Positions 5,730 through 8,046 of a stretch of DNA of 8,046 nt are shown one piece after another. Made by a program: the position numbers and the translations under genes. The stretch lies in contig JAAUSP010000339.1 of assembly GCA_012032575.1 (NCBI GenBank), forward strand, positions 1 through 8,046. Reading direction: 5' to 3'. The notes beneath the pieces were generated by a model. The model saw nothing but the letters and a program-made list of their open reading frames with translations, was not told the origin of the DNA and did not search any database. Numbering within the stretch: the first letter of the stretch is position 1; the number at the start of each line of letters is the position of its first letter. The stretch is from Anaerolineales bacterium (GTDB taxonomy: Bacteria > Chloroflexota > Anaerolineae > 4572-78 > J111).

Positions 5730-6810
5730 TATCATTTTTGCCATCAATGATGCCACCGCCTGGGGAGCCATTCGCGCCTGCCAGGATTTGGAGATTAACC
5801 GCAACACGCTGCTGGTTCTGACCTTTGGCCTGGAAGGCGACACCCTGAAAAATGCGCTGATTGCCGGCGAGTATTGCCGCATGGGCCTGGCGATGTTCCC
5901 GGAAATTGTAGGTCCGGCCTGCCTCGAAGCGGCCATCAATGCCTACCACCATGTCTCTATGCCCAAACACCTGATTACCCCTCATGTTATCCTCACCCCC
6001 GATACACTGCCCCAATTTTACCACCGCACTGAAACCGGCTGGCGCATCCGCCTCGATACGGTTCAGGAACAGCTCTCCGTTCCGCTGAACATTGATCAAA
6101 TCACCCCCCGACCCGCCGCTACCTTGCCCAACTCCATTGGTTTTGTGGTCCCTTTTAGCGACCACGAGTGGTATAAAAACCTCATCGCCTGTATGCAAAG
6201 CCACGCCGACCGTCTAGGTATCGAATTGGAGATAATAGATGCCGCCCAACATCTGGAAAATGAAGTAGCTCAGCGAAAACGGGGCATTGCCCTGGCTGCC
6301 GCAGCCCTGGTTCAACCTGGGGATGTTATTTTGATAGACGGCGGCCAGATTACCACCTACCTGGCCGAAGAACTGACCGGCAAAGAGAACATCACCGTGA
6401 TTACCAATTCCATAACGGTGTTTGATGTTCTGCGTAACTGCCCTAACATTACCCTCATTTCGACCGGCGGGCTGTTACGTCACTCCAGCGAAACGTTGAT
6501 CGGCCCCACCGCCGAAGCCGTTTTGCGCGAATTGAGGGCCGACAAGTTGTTTTTGGCTATCACCGGCATGTCGCTTGATTTTGGCCTGTCGCATACCAAT
6601 GTGGCCGAAGTGACCATGAAACAAGCGATGATCCGCGCCGCCCGCGAGGTCATTCTGTTGGCCGATCATACCAAATTTGAGCAAGAGTCGGTCATTCAGG
6701 TGGCCCCGGCCACGGTGCTGCACAAATTGATCACCGACAACGCGCTACCGGCCAGTTTGCGCCTGGAATTGAGCAAATTGGGGATTGAGGTTATTCTGGC
6801 TACTACCTGA
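5572..6810 (+). CDS. C-terminal part of the DeoR-type regulator: rest of the binding-protein-like domain plus DeoR sensor domain
   Basis: Continues the regulator in the next frame. Residues are numbered in the repaired 568-aa protein. Residues 157-330 complete the sugar-binding-like domain: RSQGFITGLKE, IIFAINDATAWGAIRA, then GLAMFPEIVG. At 345-380 comes IGFVVPFSDHEWYKNLIACM...ADRLGIELEIIDA, which resembles the first strand and helix of a binding protein, normally found at the start of that domain. Residues 392-568 are a DeoR C-terminal sensor (isomerase-like) domain: KRGIALAAAALVQPGDVILI, IDGGQITTYLAEEL, TVITNSITVFDVL, STGGLLRHSSETLIGPTAE, DKLFLAITG and LLADHTKFEQES. In known DeoR/GlpR proteins this domain binds phosphorylated sugars. 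The reading frame opens after a TGA at 5563-5565; no good internal ribosome binding site was seen. Confidence 0.85.
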   Translation, partial: HLSNTQTRSQGFITGLKEILPAAQVILSINGQSAWPTAYQLTTDALKVYPHINIIFAINDATAWGAIRACQDLEINRNTLLVLTFGLEGDTLKNALIAGEYCRMGLAMFPEIVGPACLEAAINAYHHVSMPKHLITPHVILTPDTLPQFYHRTETGWRIRLDTVQEQLSVPLNIDQITPRPAATLPNSIGFVVPFSDHEWYKNLIACMQSHADRLGIELEIIDAAQHLENEVAQRKRGIALAAAALVQPGDVILIDGGQITTYLAEELTGKENITVITNSITVFDVLRNCPNITLISTGGLLRHSSETLIGPTAEAVLRELRADKLFLAITGMSLDFGLSHTNVAEVTMKQAMIRAAREVILLADHTKFEQESVIQVAPATVLHKLITDNALPASLRLELSKLGIEVILATT

Positions 6811-6831
6811 AGCGGGGCTAAAATCCGGGTT

Positions 6832-7566
6832 TTATTTCTGGCAGGTCAGGCACAAACTTTCGGCCCGGATGGAGGCGTGGCAGTGGTGGCCTTCGTGGAT
6901 GACCCAATCGAAGCCGGCGCAGTGGGCCAGGGCGCACAGGCGGCCATATTGGCTCTGGTCAACCGGCCAGAGGGTCAAATCAATGGCCCGGCCCTCGTAA
7001 TGCAGCGAATAGCGAGTGGCCGGCTCTGATTCCGGTGGGTCGTGCTCCAACAGCGAGTCGTAGGCATCGGTGACGCGCAACTGAAACGCGCCGCCCCACT
7101 CGGCCTGAACCAGTTGATTCAGGCGGGTCAGAGGGAGGATCATGGCCGGGTGCATCAGAATATCTTCGGCATCAAACGGCGGTGTTTCTTCCTGCTTAAA
7201 TTTAATGGTGGGGTCCAGAATACCGACCAAATGATTGTACCCGCACGAATCACGTTCCAGGTGACACAACATCGGCGTGGAGGCCGAGCGCTCGGTTTCG
7301 GAATAACTGCCGCTGGCCGAGATGTGCTCGTCCTTGCCCAGATCGGGCTGCAAGCAGGCGGGGGGGCCGGACTCAACGGCGACAAAGATGGGCGGCGGCG
7401 TTGCGGTCGGGCGGGGGAGAAAAACCGGCAGCGGAGCAAGAGTCGGCCAGGGTGTGGCAACAGGCAAGGGCCGCGCCACAGGACGCGGAGATAAATCAAT
7501 CCTCACACAGGCAAGAGTGGTAAAGATCAGAACAAACAAAACAAGATAAAATTTACCTATCACCAA
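6832..7566 (-). CDS. Lipoprotein with Hedgehog N-terminal signal-like (Hh/DD-peptidase, M15-related) domain
   Basis: Surface lipoprotein, 244 aa. Residues 1-20 are a lipoprotein signal peptide ending in lipobox TLAC (Cys20). Residues 26-70 are a Pro/Thr-rich spacer. Residues about 80-238 resemble the animal Hedgehog signalling domain: SASGSYSETERS, DPTIKFKQEE (compare NPDIIFKDEE), LRVTDAYDS (LRVTEGWDE), SLHYEGRAIDLTLW (SLHYEGRAVDITT), QYGRLCALAHCAGFDWVIHE ([20 protein letters not shown]) and HCHASIRAE (HIHCSVKAE). Expected zinc ligands His189, Asp196 and His230 and catalytic Glu225 are all present, suggesting a peptidoglycan D,D-peptidase-type activity. The start is TTG at 7566 or, with better spacing from GGGA (7572-7569), GTG one codon later. 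It converges on the regulator gene with 21 bp between stops. Many extra cysteines in the mature domain could form disulfides. Function is inferred from the fold. Confidence 0.85.
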   Translation of the reverse strand: MVIGKFYLVLFVLIFTTLACVRIDLSPRPVARPLPVATPWPTLAPLPVFLPRPTATPPPIFVAVESGPPACLQPDLGKDEHISASGSYSETERSASTPMLCHLERDSCGYNHLVGILDPTIKFKQEETPPFDAEDILMHPAMILPLTRLNQLVQAEWGGAFQLRVTDAYDSLLEHDPPESEPATRYSLHYEGRAIDLTLWPVDQSQYGRLCALAHCAGFDWVIHEGHHCHASIRAESLCLTCQK

Positions 7567-7638
7567 AATCCCGGAATCCGCTCCCCCAAAACCTTAGTAC
7601 AATCTTGCATTAGTTCGTAACGAAATCATAACCGAGTC

Positions 7639-7730
7639 ATGTCATTCCGACCGGAGGGAGGAATCTTCTTCCCCGCTACCTAAACTGTTATGCAAGGACC
7701 AAGATTTCTCGCTGGCGCTCGAAATGACAT
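7639..7730. repeat. Second copy of the dispersed palindromic repeat core
   Basis: ATGTCATTCCGA (7639-7650) pairs with TCGAAATGACAT (7719-7730), 11 of 12 positions. Within these, GAATCTT faces AAGATTTC. The left arm closely follows the copy at 1086-1168 (ATGTCATTYCGACCGRAGGG), while the loop centres differ. The outer 13-bp ends found in the first copy are not evident here. It sits about 70 bp upstream of the Hedgehog-like gene. No coding capacity; I see no clear promoter in the rest of 7567-7806. Confidence 0.7.
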
Positions 7731-7787
7731 ACAGGAACTGGACACCTTCAAATCGTGACGAATTTATGCAGTCCTGTACTTAGCCTA

Positions 7788-7802
7788 AATCTTTAATCTC
7801 CA
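7788..7802. repeat. Short fragment of the heptamer repeat
   Basis: AATCTTTAATCTCCA here is the exact reverse complement of 1263-1277 in the larger heptamer array. It starts 4 bp beyond the stop codon of the gene entering from the right. It could be a decayed or minimal copy of the same dispersed repeat; 15 bp is short, so chance is possible. Confidence 0.45.
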
Positions 7803-7806
7803 TTAA

Positions 7807-8046
7807 TCACTCATCACCATAATAACTGGCTCCCTGCCCCGCCGCATCAGCCTGCCAGACTCGGCCCGGCTGCCAGGGAAACCACTTCTGGCCGTCGTGG
7901 CTGCTGCTCAAAAGATAACTGCCGGCCGCCGGCTGACCCTGTCCTGTCGTATCATAGACGAAAACCGACCCCTGATCCGGCTCAACCCTGCGGGCATTGA
8001 CCAGCAAACGCCCATCCTCGGTCCAGCGGGGCTGGTCGAGACTGAG
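7807..8046 (-). CDS. C-terminal end of a probable beta-propeller (PD40/TolB-like) protein, partial
   Basis: The frame is open to the right edge, so only the last 79 residues are visible and the start lies outside; the TTG at 8007 is not a credible start. It reads LDQPRWTEDGRLLVNARRVE followed by SVFVYD, which matches the pattern of a WD40-like/PD40 blade (xPxWSPDGRxL...). A Gly- and Trp-containing tail (SYLLSSSHDGQKWFPWQPGR) ends in SYYGDE and a TGA stop. The blade assignment rests on one motif, so the function of the whole protein is open. Its direction is the same as the Hedgehog-like gene, but about 240 bp and a repeat element lie between them. Confidence 0.65.
   Translation of the reverse strand, partial: LSLDQPRWTEDGRLLVNARRVEPDQGSVFVYDTTGQGQPAAGSYLLSSSHDGQKWFPWQPGRVWQADAAGQGASYYGDE

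Noticed and set aside
5668..6204. 178-codon minus-strand open frame
   Set aside because: Antisense to the regulator's sensor domain, which has clear family motifs in the opposite direction.
6819..6834. TAAAATCCGGGTTTTA palindrome between convergent genes as a bidirectional terminator
   Set aside because: The stem would be short and A/U-rich with almost no loop, and it overlaps the stop codon of the Hedgehog-like gene; too weak to call.
7042..7494. 150-codon plus-strand open frame
   Set aside because: Antisense to the Hedgehog-like gene; Gly/Arg-rich shadow of its Pro-rich linker.

Overview
The window looks like a fragment of a free-living, moderately GC-rich bacterium, most likely a Chloroflexota (Anaerolineae-type) genome. 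This is inferred from the mix of gene types: a Hanks-type Ser/Thr kinase, a sugar-binding protein carrying an N-terminal LysM domain, a single-domain FrcA-type ABC ATPase, and a Hedgehog-fold lipoprotein with a Pro/Thr-rich linker. No rRNA, tRNA, CRISPR array or transposase gene was recognised.

Layout. Positions 1-1053 (minus) hold a PknB-like kinase that runs off the left edge and appears frameshifted in its proline-rich linker. Positions 1054-1343 hold no gene, but contain a 116-bp MITE-like palindromic element, an extended -10 promoter for the kinase, and a heptamer repeat folded into a perfect hairpin. Positions 1344-4518 (minus) form a three-gene carbohydrate ABC import operon, transcribed in the order binding protein, permease, ATPase. 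The ATPase is broken by an apparent one-base deletion inside its ABC signature motif. Positions 4519-5102 are a divergent regulatory region with two good promoters and two sites sharing a 13-bp sequence. Positions 5103-6810 (plus) encode an unusual regulator: a DeoR helix-turn-helix, a periplasmic-binding-protein-like sugar sensor, and a DeoR C-terminal sensor domain, split by an apparent one-base insertion. Positions 6832-7566 (minus, convergent) encode a secreted lipoprotein with a Hedgehog N-terminal-signal-like (Hh/DD-peptidase) domain. Positions 7567-7806 hold a second copy of the palindromic repeat and a short heptamer-repeat remnant. Positions 7807-8046 (minus) are the C-terminal end of a propeller-like protein that enters from the right edge.

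How it works together (inference). The regulator and transporter are divergent, and the main shared site lies between their two -35 boxes. The regulator combines a DeoR DNA-binding domain with a binding-protein-like domain of the same superfamily as the transporter's extracellular binding protein. It may therefore sense the imported sugar, or its phosphorylated product through the DeoR C-terminal domain, and control both transcription units. Three of six substantial genes carry a single-base indel whose correction restores family-typical protein, so sequencing or assembly error is the simplest explanation. The most notable items are the regulator architecture, with a possibly permuted sensor domain, and the bacterial Hedgehog-like lipoprotein.
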